A stretch of 64,000 nt of DNA from Hippopus hippopus. Lineage: Eukaryota; Mollusca; Bivalvia; Cardiida; Cardiidae. The first letter of the stretch is position 1. The number at the start of each line of letters is the position of its first letter. Under the pieces are notes generated by a model. The model was given only the letters and a program-made list of their open reading frames with translations. It was not told where the DNA came from and did no database searches. This document shows, one piece after another, positions 10,396 through 21,939 of the stretch. The stretch lies in the NCBI GenBank assembly GCA_946811185.2, contig OX328105.1:51708845-51772844 (forward strand), given 5' to 3'. A program made the position numbers and the translations under genes.

Positions 10396-11513
10396 ATACT
10401 GACCCACACTTCCAACGCAAAATTATGTTTGACTTATTTTTTATTTATTATTCCATCCAACGTCACAAAATTCCAAAAATAAACAGAATGATCATTTTTG
10501 AAAAAGACAGCACTACATCCTCCCTTCAAACTCGATAAGGCTGATCAGTCTATGCCCAAGCGCGCTAGAAGGGTGTCTTCAAAAAACAAAACAATAGTAC
10601 CAGTATTGGGTATAATTGCAGCCATGAATCTCCGACGCAAGAACCTTAGGTATCGGAGGATGACATTTAAGGGCACGTTATTCCGCTCATGGATCAGAGC
10701 CTGCTGAGGCTACACTCGTAGGAGTATTGGGCTGTATTTGGTGGTTACGAATACGCCTAACGAAGTGACGGCGCGCTCTGATGCCATGTTTCGGTAGCCT
10801 TCTGAATACTCTGTGTGCACTTATGGAACAGTTTTGCTATGCAATTGTTACAGCGGCGGTTTACGCCGCTGGGGGGCTGTCTGTTGTCATGGAAAGGGCT
10901 TGTGGCTCTGCCTTTACTTCGGCGTGGCAACTCAGCAACTTGACCCTGACATGAACATTATATCCGGTTCAAGACTTAACGATGATCGGGCAAGGGGTGG
11001 GGGAGTAAATAACCATATCGTGCAATTTTTAACTGCACAGATAATCAAAATCATTCCTTTTTAATCATTACCTGTTGGGTGAACTTCTGCCACAACCTGT
11101 GAACGGTAGATACTGCTCAAAAAAAATAAACGGGACACAGCTGTAAATGACAACAATAGCCTAGGTCATTCCGATAGCAAGTCCTCTGGTTTCAATCGTT
11201 AATCAGGGACTTATCAGGAAAGAACATTTGGAAATCTTAACTCCACTACAGTCGGCCATCGTGTGGCAAACTTTGTGTACACTCAAATTTAAAAAAAAAA
11301 AAATTGTAAGTTGTGCTTTTGCGACACAAAAATGGGGCATCGTACACAGATATCAGTGTTCAGCGAAGCGTAACAAAATTGTCAATTGACTGGTATCCAT
11401 AGTTAGGACATGCACATGAAAAGATTAAGTGATACTTCTTTTTGATCTCTATATCCCGAAACTGAAATTTGTATATTAAAAAATCATTTTGCGTTGGAAG
11501 TGTGGGTCAGTAT
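10396..11513. mobile_element. DNA transposon with 28-bp TIRs, no transposase seen
   Basis: The left end ATACTGACCCACACTTCCAA (10396) is repeated inverted at about 11486-11513 over about 28 bp (through CGCAAAAT), and TA lies at both borders. Size and end layout (ATACTGA...) resemble the Tc1 relic at 5102, but the ends differ after 7 bp. The interior has only unfamiliar frames (10498-10707 and 10813-11064). A second possible element end, TACTGCTCAAAAAAAATAAA, is at about 11112. Likely a non-autonomous or very old Tc1/mariner-class copy. Confidence 0.75.
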
Positions 11514-11519
11514 GTAACT

Positions 11520-11600
11520 GGGCCTTGCTCTGTCAAAAAAGGTTTAATGAATCTGCAAAAAGTGTCGAATCATGTCAGCCTGCGCAGCCCTTTTTTTCCA
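11520..11600 (-). repeat. Family D fragment
   Basis: Has the D right end in reverse (CCTTGCTCTGTCAAAAAAGG), the TCTGCAAAAAGTGTCG stretch and half of the hairpin (GTCAGCCTGCGCAG), then stops. Confidence 0.6.
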
Positions 11601-11725
11601 TTGTTAAATGTTCTGCTTGTAAAAAAAAAAAACCCTACTCTTACTCATGATTGGGCCGGTTTGTAGATAAAATGAATTAATATTATACGACAGCTCGCTT
11701 TATATAACGCAATCCGCAGATGCAT

Positions 11726-11955
11726 TAACCGTTTTCCAGACGGCAAGTATTTAGACTGGTCCAAATTCAAAGCATATGCAGACAACAAGTCAAATGTGGC
11801 TGAAATGGTTCAATTTGTATTTGATAGGGTAGAAAACGTTGTGGGAAAAGGAGAAAATGCTGGTTACCAGCATTTTCTCCTTTTCCCACAACGTTTTCAA
11901 AAGCTTTATTTCCAAAGGCCGTTAAACCATGGATTTGTATGGTAAAGGATTAAAT
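11726..11955 (+). mobile_element. Family B MITE, full length
   Basis: Ends TTAACCGTTTTCC and GGTAAAGGATTAA. The central hairpin arms are identical over at least 30 bp on each side of CTGGTTACCAG, one of the youngest-looking copies here. Confidence 0.85.
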
Positions 11956-11984
11956 CCCGTTTCGCAAGAGAGCCTTTCAAATCT

Positions 11985-12060
11985 ACTAGTATTGACTTCG
12001 TGGCAATGGTACTACGTGTGTGGTCGAGAGCCAATCCCCGGACCAACCCCAAGCTGCGCC
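11985..12060 (+). repeat. Family J fragment, copy 2
   Basis: TGGCAATGGTACTACGTGTG and CCCCGGACCAACCCC match the fragment at 8795-8895. Confidence 0.5.
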
Positions 12061-12119
12061 AGTACTTATACAATCAGTGAAACTCAGAAAGTTGTTTTGA
12101 TTTATAGGCATGACAAAAC

Positions 12120-12200
12120 AAGCCGATGGTACAGATCCAAGATCAGATCTCACATTTCATGCAGTCTGATCTTGATCTATGCCGCCCACAAGGCCTTGTT
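12120..12200. repeat. Family A hairpin core, diverged
   Basis: Arms ATCCAAGATCAGATCTCAC / ATGCAGTCTGATCTTGATC flank a TTTC loop. Confidence 0.65.
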
Positions 12201-12271
12201 TAGGCTCTTGGTGCTGAAATGGTCAGTTTCAATCCTTCCCGTTCTTTGATTTCAACCATGCCAACCGTATC

Positions 12272-12540
12272 AGGACAATTCCCCCCCAGACAACTGCCCC
12301 CTGGACAACTCCCCCCTGCCAATTCCCCCTGGGACAATTGCCCCCCAAGACAATAACCCCCCGAGACAATTACCCCCTGGACAATTACCCCCCAAAGGCA
12401 AATTGCCCCCCAGACAATAGCCCCCCAGGACTATTACCCCCTGGACAACCCCCCCCCCCAGAAAACTCCCCCCCCCCAGACAACTGCCCCCTGCCAATTC
12501 CCCCCCCGGACAATTGCCCCCCGGACAATTCCCCCCATCT
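12272..12540 (+). repeat. C-rich minisatellite 1
   Basis: Irregular tandem units of about 14-16 bp of the form CCCCCCNGGACAATTG. Open frames on both strands (Pro/Asn and Gly/Asn rich) are repeat artefacts. The minus strand is G-run rich and could form G-quadruplexes. Confidence 0.9.
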
Positions 12541-12904
12541 AACTCGCAATTTCTTCTGCTTTTGCTTTGGGACAAGGTCATTGTCGGCTTTCAGCGTCAG
12601 ACCCTGAGTTCACTTCTAAGGCCGAGGTCAACTGGAACTAGATTAGATTACTAGATTTTTCATGTGATCAAATTTGAAGTACGCACGTCGAATATGAGTT
12701 CCTCGAGTTGTTGAAAGGTGGCGTCTGCTAATCATGTAGTAGGCCTGCCAAATGATCAAAACTGCACATTATTTTGGTACAAAGGATGATAGACAAACTT
12801 AACAGATGTAAATGAGCTCTGTTGGCCGTAATAATTGATTTTTATCCCATCGCTTCAAAAGAAGCGGGGCATTATGTCGTCCCACGTCCGTCCGCCGTCG
12901 GTGT
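12541..12904. other. No gene seen
   Basis: Unique-looking sequence. At about 12838-12895 it contains TTTTATCCCATCGCTTCAAA and CGTCCCACGTCCGTCCG, which look like the edge of a dispersed repeat related in style to the one at 63706. Confidence 0.35.
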
Positions 12905-12990
12905 CATGGAGTCTAGGACAATTCCCCCCCCCCGACAAATGCCCCCCGGACAACTCCCCCCCCCCCCGCAAATTCCCCCCCTGGACAATG
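12905..12990 (+). repeat. C-rich minisatellite 2, mirror of 17492-17778
   Basis: Begins CATGGAGTCTAGGACAATTC and continues in C6-C10 runs separated by GACAA-type spacers. The same 20-bp lead-in occurs inverted at the end of minisatellite 3 (17778). Confidence 0.85.
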
Positions 12991-13060
12991 CCAGCATATT
13001 GGTCAAGTAGAGTATGTAGTAATTATACCGCACGTCCATTGGTCCGTGCACATCATTCTG

Positions 13061-13180
13061 TTTAACTCTACCAAACGACAAAATTTTAGGCTGGTCCAAA
13101 TTGAAACATTTCCCTCAATGTTTTTAAAAGGCTTCTTCCACAGGGGTGTCAAAAGTAGGGATTGTGTGGTAAAGGGTTAA
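13061..13180 (+). mobile_element. Family B MITE, hairpin deleted
   Basis: Both ends are present (TTTAACTCTACCAAACGAC and GGTAAAGGGTTAAA), but the sequence passes directly from AATTGAAACATTT to CAATGTTTTTAAAAGG, so the left arm and the tip of the hairpin are gone. Confidence 0.75.
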
Positions 13181-13435
13181 AGAACGAAGAACAAGTGGAA
13201 TAGAATTCAAATCCGATTTGTAGTCAGTCATGAGCAGGCATTTTGCGCTCCATACAGATTATGAATGTGCTGTGCTGTGTCGAATAACTGTCCTGTGTTC
13301 ACACAGTGTGACCCAAAATAAAATCGCCCACTGTCAATCCATTTAGGTTTTCGGGAAAGAAGTTAGTGTAGTCATGGCAAATTAAGTCTCGAACACATTT
13401 GAGACTGCCACACAAGTTATGGTATGTCAAAGTCC

Positions 13436-16089
13436 TTAAAATTCGAAGTTGTAAGCAATGCCTCGGAGGAAAGCGATTCTATCGCGATTTGCGTAGTCCT
13501 GGACGATAGTCAGGATTCTCTGCCGTACATTCCTGTAAACCCGTCGTTGTGCTGGGGCTTGCTCACCAGCAACCATTTGAGCGATCTGGACACTGGTCAC
13601 TGCTTCTTCTCTCTTGAGAACATCGAGGAAGCGCCACAGATTGGGGTGTTGTCCTCCAATATCAGCCTGAAAGCGCCTGTGCCAACCCTCAAGATTGTTG
13701 TTGGTTCTTGGCCGATCCTCCAGTGTCCTCACATGGACATTCCACTTGGCAATCGGGAAGAGTGGGTTTCCGCGTCCGTCACCATCTGGTCTTGGTCTGC
13801 CGATGTATGCCTCGAAATAATCCAGTATAGGTGCTGCTTGGTCTGGAAGATAACCTCTGAGGATCTCGAACGTGTCCACGACGTCATCAACAGGTACGAA
13901 CGCGATCGCTGGAATCATGCGCATGCCCAAAGCAAACTCTGGATCTCGCTGGTATTGGGCAACCAACCCATTTAACTGAATCTGAAATGAATAAGATGAC
14001 ATTGTAAATGTCGTATGGTTCCCATGTTCAGGTACTTCTACCGGTACATGAACGGTACATTGATGTAGACCAAGATATGCTGATAGAGATCAGAAACATT
14101 GACAGAGATCAGGATACACTGACAGAGATCAGGCACATGGGTTGATGGATTACGATTAACAAGATGAAGCCCATAGAACTTGATCTCATGACAACGAAAC
14201 TCATCCCTTGATTGACCTTGACCTCGATATCTGATCATCAAAGTTATATAATACAAATGGGCATCCTCAATAACCTAGTGTGTCTGATATCATGCATGTA
14301 CCACTACCACAGGCAGGGATATTTCAAATTATCAAGTTTGACCGTGACCTTGATCTCTGATTTTGAGAAATATTGCGTAACTGGAACATGAAACTTTTAA
14401 TTAGTTTTCTCCTGAAATTCTGAGCAGATTTGCACTTGTTTGACCTTGACCTCTGACCTTCAAGGTCATTGCGTAATCTGAAAGCTCATCCCTGATACCC
14501 CAGGTGTAGGAAAAGGTTTTAGGCGTCTACCGAGTTATCTCATATTATCAAATTTGAATATCAAATCTCACCGTGATATCGGCAAATATCATGCAACCGA
14601 GTACGTGCAAACAGAAAATTTCAGTGTTGCAATAACATCCTTGGATGAGCTATGGTGTTGTGATATCAGTTTCACGTCGCTGCGATAGGTGTCCCGGTAT
14701 ATCAATATATCAAATTTGATATATCAATATGATTATGATGCTGACCCTGGAAAGTAAATTTATTGATGCCAGTATTTTGCCAAGGGTCATAAACATAGGG
14801 AAGGAACTTGTTATTAGTGCTATAACTGGCGTCGGAGAAAAGTTATTCAAGAAACAAAAGCGTGACAGACAAAATCTCAACTTTTGATGTCTCATTTTCA
14901 CCATGAACCGGATATCAGAGACATGAAATTTTTATTTCATCTTCTCATGCTACCTAGGGGTAGGTCATTTCCAGGTCTGTAGCTCTTGCAGGAACAAAGT
15001 CAAAAGCGTGACAGACTGAACAGACAGACAGATACACACACACACAGACAGACAGACAGCACGACCAAACACAACATGCTTTCCGATATTGAGATCGGAA
15101 ACCATAATTATCAGCTGTGCAGTGGATTTCCCATTACGAAGAAGGTAACACTGCTCGCACTGCCACCTATGGATGAAGTTTGGAGTGCAGTTTCCCATTG
15201 GTGACAAGTCAATCTTGCATATACATGTACATGTACAACATACCTGGCGGTAAACGTTCTGTGAAAGGTGGAAGAAACATCCATTTACAGTAGCATCTGG
15301 AAAGACGATCGTTATGGCATTCATAGCCGCCCTTTCGAAATCGATAAGCACATCTTGTGGATTTCCTCCCATCTGGGCGAGTTGGCGCATCAGACGTTCA
15401 TACGTTTCTTGTGTCTTATTGGTGGTCAAGGCATACACGCAAGGAAATGATTGGCCATTCCCAGTCATGCAGTGGACAGTATATAGCTGAAAAAATATCT
15501 CTGGAACTGTTTTGAAAGTTCCGTCCGCTGCCCAATAAGGTGAATCCCTCAGCAATCCCAAACCATCCGCGGAAGCAAATAACAAAAGTCTGTTGGGATC
15601 GCCGACACCACTGTCAAGTTGAAGAAACTGGCCTTGGCGGGAAGTCAGTTGATATTGTCGAGGTATAACTGCATCTTGAGCATTTTCCGGCAACGGTAAG
15701 GGCTCTGGATGGGCTGCCTGCCGATATCTCCGAATAGACCTCCGTATGTCTGTAACCTTCGGCATCAGGGCAGAGGCAGCTTCAGAAATTCCTGCCACTG
15801 CTTGGCCAATGATTTGCTGAGGGGCCTCTGCTGTCGTTTCGGCACGCGTTTTCATCGTCGCTCTCACATTCAGCATCTCAACCCTCGCTGCATTCGGTGC
15901 ATGGGTGTGCTCGTTAGTCTGCCAAACCACTCTTTCACCGACAATGTGTAGTTTTGCTTTGCACTCGTGTTTTCTCCGCAGCTCACATTCCCAACAAACT
16001 TTTCCACCTGACAGTTCCTTCTGTTTTACATAACAGAACCCCTCAAAAAGTAATTTCCTTCCACCCCTTTCAGTGGTTACGAACTCCAT
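13436..16089 (-). CDS. FLYWCH zinc finger / MULE transposase protein, two exons
   Basis: Exon 1 is 16089-15244 (282 codons) and exon 2 is 13981-13436 (181 codons plus stop). The intron is phase 0, with donor CAG|GTATGT and acceptor TTCATTTCAG|A. Residues 1-65 form a FLYWCH zinc-binding module: Cys35, Cys43, His61 and His63 are well placed, with Trp33 and Trp56. Residues about 185-282 start a MULE transposase domain (YWAADGTF with Asp189, then VLIDFERA with Asp250, and GCFFHLSQ). Exon 2 supplies NNNLEGWHRRF, whose Glu (about 380) is the likely third catalytic acid. The 463-residue frame has no stop or frameshift, so it is either a recent Mutator-like transposon gene or a domesticated one. Flanking C-rich repeats are inverted (see findings). 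The start is the first Met, just before the FLYWCH motif. Confidence 0.88.
13982..15243 (-). other. Intron of the MULE gene
   Basis: A 1,262-nt intron. It holds a short CAGA/CACACA microsatellite at about 15018-15060 and TGACCTTGACCTC-type repeats at about 14215 and 14440-14460. No nested gene was seen. Confidence 0.75.
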
Positions 16090-16543
16090 TTTGTCCAGTC
16101 ACTGTCTACTCTTTCACCAAACGCAGATTCTTCGAAACAGATCTGATTACTTGGATATGCTTGGGAATGGCCAGGTAGAGATTGAGGAGCGAATGCGTTA
16201 GTCTCGTGCAAACAGCCGTTTCGTTCCGCAGAAATGCTACACAAACGTCAGTGCATTGTGGGTATTGTGTCACCTACAACTCTGGCTGTCTTAGGGCGTG
16301 TTTATCGCTCAAATATCGATGGGTCATATAAATAAAGAGTAGCAAATGCTTGTACTTGAATTTTGCAATAGAAATGGACTAGGCAATGCTGTACAAATCT
16401 GAAGTAAAAGCCTAAATTTTGCTCGTCTTTATTCATATGACCCAATAAATCGGCATTTATTTGATACATTGTATGAAAACTTGAAAGTGAAACTCCAGTA
16501 ATGTGGTTAATTAAACACTTTGGTGATAATGCCGGGTAATGCC
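16090..16543. other. Upstream region of the MULE gene, nothing recognised
   Basis: Presumed promoter side. No TATA box or other element could be assigned with confidence. Confidence 0.3.
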
Positions 16544-17056
16544 TAGGTCACATATCCACTACGGGGCCCGTACGGCAAGTAAAAACAGACATTTTGACGG
16601 ATTTTCGCCAATTTCATACGGTGCCCGTCAGGTTCCCTCATTGTTGCCACGGGCACCGGGACATTTTTTACCAGCCGCACGGGCGCATTGATTAGCTGGC
16701 TGGTGCCAATTTTCCCGACATTTTCATCTGATCCGTAGGCCGTAGAAAGCCCATAGAAGCCCACTCAGCCAAATAATTTGCGGCCGGGCCCCAGCACCTT
16801 GTGCGCATGTGTTCATCGGACAGGCCCCGGAAGCTTCCGTATGGCATCTGGCCGGCACCTTTACAGTTTGTAGACTGGTGTCTTGCGATTGCTCTCCACC
16901 AGTTTTCACCGAGCACCGCCGAGTGCCGTAGAATATGTGACCACACACACCGTAGACATGAAAATCGTAATCGTAATCGTATGTACGGTCTCTAAAATCC
17001 ACGCCAAGGCGCCGGGTGGGTAAAATCGTACGGGGCCCGGTGGATGTGTGACCTAT
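16544..17056. mobile_element. 513-bp TIR element
   Basis: The left end TAGGTCACATATCCAC is mirrored by GTGGATGTGTGACCTA at the right. The match extends, with gaps, through GGGGCCCGTACG. The interior is GC-rich without a credible protein; its frames are short and unfamiliar. Probably a non-autonomous DNA transposon. Confidence 0.75.
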
Positions 17057-17061
17057 GTTTA

Positions 17062-17210
17062 AGGCTGCTTTTCCACGAAGCGTTTGCAGGCGCGGAATTG
17101 GAGGCGGCGCGGGTGCGGGTGGAACAGTAAAGGGAAATGCGTTGGATCAATTTTTTCCACCCGCACCCGCCCCCTATTCCGCGCCCGCAAACTCTTCTAG
17201 GAAAAGCAGC
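17062..17210. mobile_element. 149-bp foldback MITE
   Basis: Near-palindrome: GGCTGCTTTTCCACGAAGCG on the left mirrors the GCTGCTTTTCCTAGAAG complement on the right. Inner arms are GCGGAATTGGAGGCGG / CCCCCTATTCCGC. It sits immediately after the 513-bp element, with only 5 bp between. Confidence 0.8.
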
Positions 17211-17491
17211 AACATACATACTAAAACAAACAAACGCGTCTCCCTGAAATTGACAGAATCTGATTTCAAAAAGGCGGTTCTGTTGGCCGTATTGTAAATC
17301 GCAGCACGGCCATTTTCTGCAGGAACTTTCCTCTGGTCACACCCAACATACATAGAAAAATATGAAAAACGGGAGGAAGAACCGTTTGGGAAAAAAATTG
17401 TAGACCCTCGGAAAAGTGCTCACAAATTTGACGAGTTTCACTATGAAATTTTCTTATATGCATATGATGGTATGAACATCCTGGTGTTTTT

Positions 17492-17778
17492 AAGGGGGTA
17501 ATTGTCTGGGGGGCAATTGTCTGGGGGGCAATTGTCCTGGGGGGCAATCGTCCTAGGAGGGCAATTTCCTGGGGGGTAATTGTCTGGGGGGCAATCATCC
17601 AGGGGGTAGTTGTCCAGGGGGTAATTGTCCGGGGGGGCAGTTGTCCAGGGGGTAATGGTCCAGGGGGTAATTGTCTCGGGGGGCTATTGTCTTGGGGGGC
17701 AATTGTCCAGGGGGGAGTTGTCCGGGGGGAGTTGTCCGGGGGGCATTTGTCTGGGGGGGAATTGTCCTAGACTCCATG
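17492..17778 (-). repeat. C-rich minisatellite 3, inverted relative to 1 and 2
   Basis: Units GGGGGGCAATTGTCC and variants. It ends GAATTGTCCTAGACTCCATG, the reverse complement of the lead-in of minisatellite 2. Confidence 0.9.
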
Positions 17779-17872
17779 CCAACAATAGTAATATGTGAGC
17801 AAAGATTACTCTAAAAAATTCAGACTATTTGACTTTCTTTTTTGCTTTTTGCATTAAAGAGGTATTCTTACA

Positions 17873-17875
17873 GCC

Positions 17876-17934
<59 letters not shown>

Positions 17935-17935
17935 T
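17873..17935. repeat. (GA)n(CAGA)n microsatellite
   Basis: About 25 bp of GA dinucleotide followed by ten or so CAGA units. Confidence 0.95.
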
Positions 17936-18515
17936 GTTAAAACACTTGAAAGTATGTAGAATGGCTCAGCTGTGTAAACATAGATAAATTACCAATATAT
18001 ATCGAGTAAGGGATGGAGAAACTTAAAGAATTTGTCTTCGTTTAATACTAAAAACGACAACAGCAATTGCTTTGAAGGCTTCAAAAATAATTATGAAATG
18101 CATTTTCTATCTGTCGTACTCTGTGCAATCCTGCAGCCATCAGGGGCAACATTTGGCATGAAGATACAAGAATGATTATAGTTTCATAAAATAAGGATGA
18201 AGTGGGTTAAGAACTGGCTGAAAACTGGCTGAAATCGAGTAAACATGTATCTTTAAATGTAAGGCTTCATTGCTTTTTTTTTTTCATTTGTACAATTTCA
18301 ATATAATATTGGTTGAACAACAAAATATGGTGCGTGTAGAAGATAAAAAACTCACACAAACAAATTTTGTTTGCATACTGACTCGAACATTTGCCATTAT
18401 GATGAAATAGATGAACAATAAATGATCGAATAATATATATGTAAATAAATAAATAAATAGATAAATAAATAAATAAATAAATAAAAACAGTCTGTAGTCC
18501 AATGGCTCGTGTATT
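17936..18515. other. AT-rich, no gene; AAAT microsatellite at 18443-18485
   Basis: Only AT-rich sequence with an AAAT/AGAT tetranucleotide tract near its end. No exon signals were recognised. Confidence 0.5.
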
Positions 18516-18735
18516 TTAACTCTTTCGAAGACATCAAAATTTTAGACGTCAGATATTCTAACAATATGACAGACTTATATGGTTCATATGATAATATTTG
18601 TCTTTCAAAGGTCAGAAACATCGTGGGAAATGGAGAAAATGCTGGTTACCAGCATTTTCTCCTTTTCCCACGATGTTTTAAAAAGTCTTTCTCGTCACAA
18701 TCGTTAATACATGGGATTGTTTAGTAGAGGTTAAA
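18516..18735 (+). mobile_element. Family B MITE, full length
   Basis: Ends TTAACTCTTTCG and AGTAGAGGTTAA. The hairpin is perfect over about 30 bp per arm around CTGGTTACCAG. Confidence 0.85.
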
Positions 18736-18749
18736 TCAAAAATATTTAG

Positions 18750-18850
18750 TTCCTTCGTGACAACAACACTACGTGTGTGGTCGCACGTCCGTCCCTGACC
18801 ACGCCCAGGTGTGAACGTCCACGTCAATATTTTCGTGATCCCAAGCCTTC
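18750..18850 (+). repeat. Family J fragment, copy 3
   Basis: CACTACGTGTGTGGTCGCAC matches the other J fragments at 8795 and 11985; the similarity fades after about 60 bp. Confidence 0.4.
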
Positions 18851-19489
18851 GGAAGTTTGTCGAAGGGTCTAATTGAAATCAGCGTCACAGGTCGAAAGCA
18901 TGTACGAAATGATGAGGAACCAATCAGGGAGTTACGAAACGTTGAGGAACGAATCACGGAGTATCTCGGCACTTAGACATAAATTTAGCGCCGCGTTTCA
19001 AATAACAGCATTCCACCGTCGACAACTCTTGCGTTCACTGCCACCTGAAAAAAATTGTGCAATTTTTCAAGTAAGTTTTCTTTTATTTTTCAAAATCTTT
19101 TCCACTTTTATTTATTTATTTATTAGTTTATTTTTTTATTTTATTTTTTTTTTTCCTTTTTTTTCATAATTTACAATGAACGTGGTAGTAGATTAATCAA
19201 ATAATATGTGTCATATTTATCAATGTTCAAATTATTTTGTATTTCTTCCATGTAGATCTCTTATCTCTTAAAATCTGTTAGAACTCAAGAGGAAATCCCG
19301 ACATTTTATCTCGAATTGACATTTTTTTTATTTTTTACATGTAATAAATTAATAATTGATCAACGTTTATTTCTTATCGTTTTTGGTCCCCAATTTATTT
19401 TGTATCATTAAACTTTCATGTAGATCTACTTGTTACATGAACAATAAATAAACTTTTTATTCCTATCCCGAGTTTTAACAATCCCTAGG
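18851..19489. other. AT-rich, no gene recognised
   Basis: Includes T-rich runs at about 19078-19165. Nothing coding is supported. Confidence 0.4.
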
Positions 19490-19645
19490 GAAACGGGCTT
19501 TTGAAAATATTGTGGGAAAAGGAGAAAATACTGGTAACTAAGGTTTCAAAGACAAAATTTTGTAATTTGTACACTTTTTCACTTGTTGTCTGCAGTGCTT
19601 CGAATTTAGACCAGTCTTAAATTTTGCCATTCGGCAAAGAGTTAA
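19490..19645 (-). mobile_element. Family B MITE, partial, reverse
   Basis: One hairpin arm (TGTGGGAAAAGGAGAAAATA) and the reversed left end GGCAAAGAGTTAA are present. The second arm is missing. Confidence 0.7.
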
Positions 19646-19874
19646 TATAATTACGATGAAGCAATTATTGCAATATATTATATTTCATTTGTCTATTTTT
19701 AGAAATGTTATGGGTAAAGAAATGTCGTAATTTAATTGGGGGGAATTATTTCCCCGTCATAATGAATATTTTCCTCCTGCCGAAAATCTGGAACTACTTT
19801 TTTAAGTTTTTTAAGTTTTTAAGTTTTAAAAGTGGCATTCGTTGACAAAATAATCAGAGGAAATATAATATATA

Positions 19875-20036
19875 ATTTATTTCATCAGCTTGTGGTTAAT
19901 ATGTGGAAATATTTGCCTCAAAAGGGAAAGGTCCGCGAAAATAACTCGTGCCTTACGGCACTCGTTATTTTCGCATACCTTTCCCTTTTTCGGCAAATAT
20001 TTCCCCATATTAACCACAAGCTGATGAAATAAACTC
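19875..20036. mobile_element. Foldback palindrome
   Basis: Arms of about 60 bp: TTATTTCATCAGCTTGTGGT on the left and its complement at the right end. The tip reads ACTCGTGCCTTACGGCACTC. The left flank has AGAGGAAATAT and the right ends AAACTCTATTTC, echoing the ends of families E and M. Confidence 0.85.
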
Positions 20037-20277
20037 TATTTCTAGACTGTTTTCATTCATAAAAAAAATACTAATAGTAAAAATAAAAAAAAGATAATAA
20101 GTGGGGAGGTAGAAGAAAAAGAAAATGCGTAGATTCAAAATTTGACTTCCCTTTCTATGAAGTGTGATCTACATCTACGGTGTGATCTAGATTTGCGCTG
20201 TCTGAAAAAAAAATTCTAAGCGTTCTGAAGATTACCATTTAGATAGCTTTGAAAAATCTCTCCTGCTTTTGTGAATA

Positions 20278-20342
20278 ACGTAGATCAAGATCAGACTGCA
20301 CAAAACGAACTTGCAATATGAACTTCGATCTACAATGACCGT
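20278..20342. repeat. Family A hairpin core, one arm decayed
   Basis: The left arm AGATCAAGATCAGACTGCAC is intact; the right arm is diverged (CTTGCAATATGAACTTCG). Confidence 0.6.
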
Positions 20343-20418
20343 TCTTTTGTAACAGTTTCTAACCAGACCGTCATTAAAATTACTTTTTTTATGACCGAAT
20401 TGCAAAGGTCAGTTTCAT

Positions 20419-21640
20419 TAACTCTTTGCAGCCGTCAAGGTTTTAGACTCGTCCAGATTGAAAGCATCTGCAGACAACAAATTTCATATAAGTACAAACG
20501 AGGTGAAGTTTTCTGACAGCGAAGAAAACATTGTGGGAAAAGGAGAAATTGTTTGTAACAAGCAATTTCTCCTTTTCCCACAATTTTTTCAAAAGCTTTC
20601 TTTCTCGGGGTCGTTAAAACCCTGATTACGATTGTTTCGTAAAGTGTTAACTCTTTACCAGACGAGAAAATTTTAGACTCGTCCCAATTGAAAATATTTG
20701 CAACAAAGTCAGTGTTGCTTGAATGATGTATTTTGACTTTAAATGGCTGAAAGTATTGTGGGAAAAGGAGAAATTATCGTTTTACCAGCGTTTCCATCCT
20801 CTTTCCAGAATGTTTTCAAAAGTCCTCATTCTTTCATTCTCATTTTTAGTCATTAAAACATGGGATTAATTTGCAAAGGGTTAATTAAGAACTCTGATAA
20901 TTAATACAACAATATTATGTCGATATTACCGGCCCGACATGACAACTAAATTTGAGTTTTATCCAAACGGCGAAAACATTTGCAGACGACAAAATAAATG
21001 TGTCTTAAAATGATAAGATTTGTTAAAAATGGTAAGAAACGATGTGGAAAAAGAAGAAAAATATGGTTACTACTAGGTTACCAGCATGTTATTCTTTTTC
21101 CAAAATGTTTTCAAACGCCTGTATTTTCACTGGTGTTAAAACAGGGTTTTGTTTGGCAAAGAATAAGTTGGTGCCTAAAATTTTTATGTCTGTAAAACCA
21201 TGAAATTTGCTGTATGAATTCTGTCATATTTTGTTTGTTGTTTAATTTTGAATTACAGATTATCATGAATGATCTGTCAAGTTTTTTTTTTAAACTCTTT
21301 ACCAAACGATAAAATGTTAGGCTGATCCAAATTGAAAGTAGTTGCAGACGACAATTTTGATGTGGCTGAAATGTAGAAAATTGTATCACAGAAAGGGTAG
21401 AAAACATTGTGGGAAAAGGAGAAAATGCTGGTTACCAGCATTTTCTCCTTCTCCCACAATGTTTTCTATAGGCTTCTTTCTCAGCGTCGTTTAAAGTCGG
21501 GATTGTGTGGTAAAGAGTTAACTCTTTATCAGTCGATAAACTATTGCTCAAATGACTGAATTTTTTTTAATAAGATGGTAAACATTGTCGTGGGACAAGG
21601 AGAAATTGCTTGTACACTACAACTTAAAAACTTTTTTTTT
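20419..21640 (+). mobile_element. Cluster of five family B MITEs
   Basis: Copies at about 20419-20650, 20648-20883, 20940-21170, 21287-21522 and a truncated one at 21520-21640. The first and second, and the fourth and fifth, abut end to end with TTAACTCTTTACC starting where GGTAAAGTGTTAA stops. The fourth (21287-21522) is the most intact, with perfect hairpin arms. Hairpins in copies two and three are decayed. Confidence 0.8.
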
Positions 21641-21939
21641 TTTTCTTAAGTATTGAAGTAAATAAATGGTTATTGGTATATTCGAAACAAGAAATATGTT
21701 TTCCCATTTTCCTTGAAATGGACGAACAAACGGGGAACGGGATACATACAGTGCTTACTCTAAACAGCAAGACCGGCAATTTGATTGGTTGAACATTATA
21801 GTTACTTCTTGTAATGCGTCTTTATTCGAAAATTGCCATTTACTGTGATAAGTCATATTTCAAATAGTCATAAGTTGCGATAAATCATTTTTAGTTAACT
21901 GTGATTTTGTCAATTATGTGGCATATCCTCCTTTGTCAC

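Noticed and set aside
12270..12607. Gly- and Pro-rich frames on both strands
   Set aside because: Artefact of the C-rich minisatellite.
13424..13975. 183-codon plus-strand frame
   Set aside because: Lies antisense to exon 2 of the MULE gene, which has clear domain evidence.
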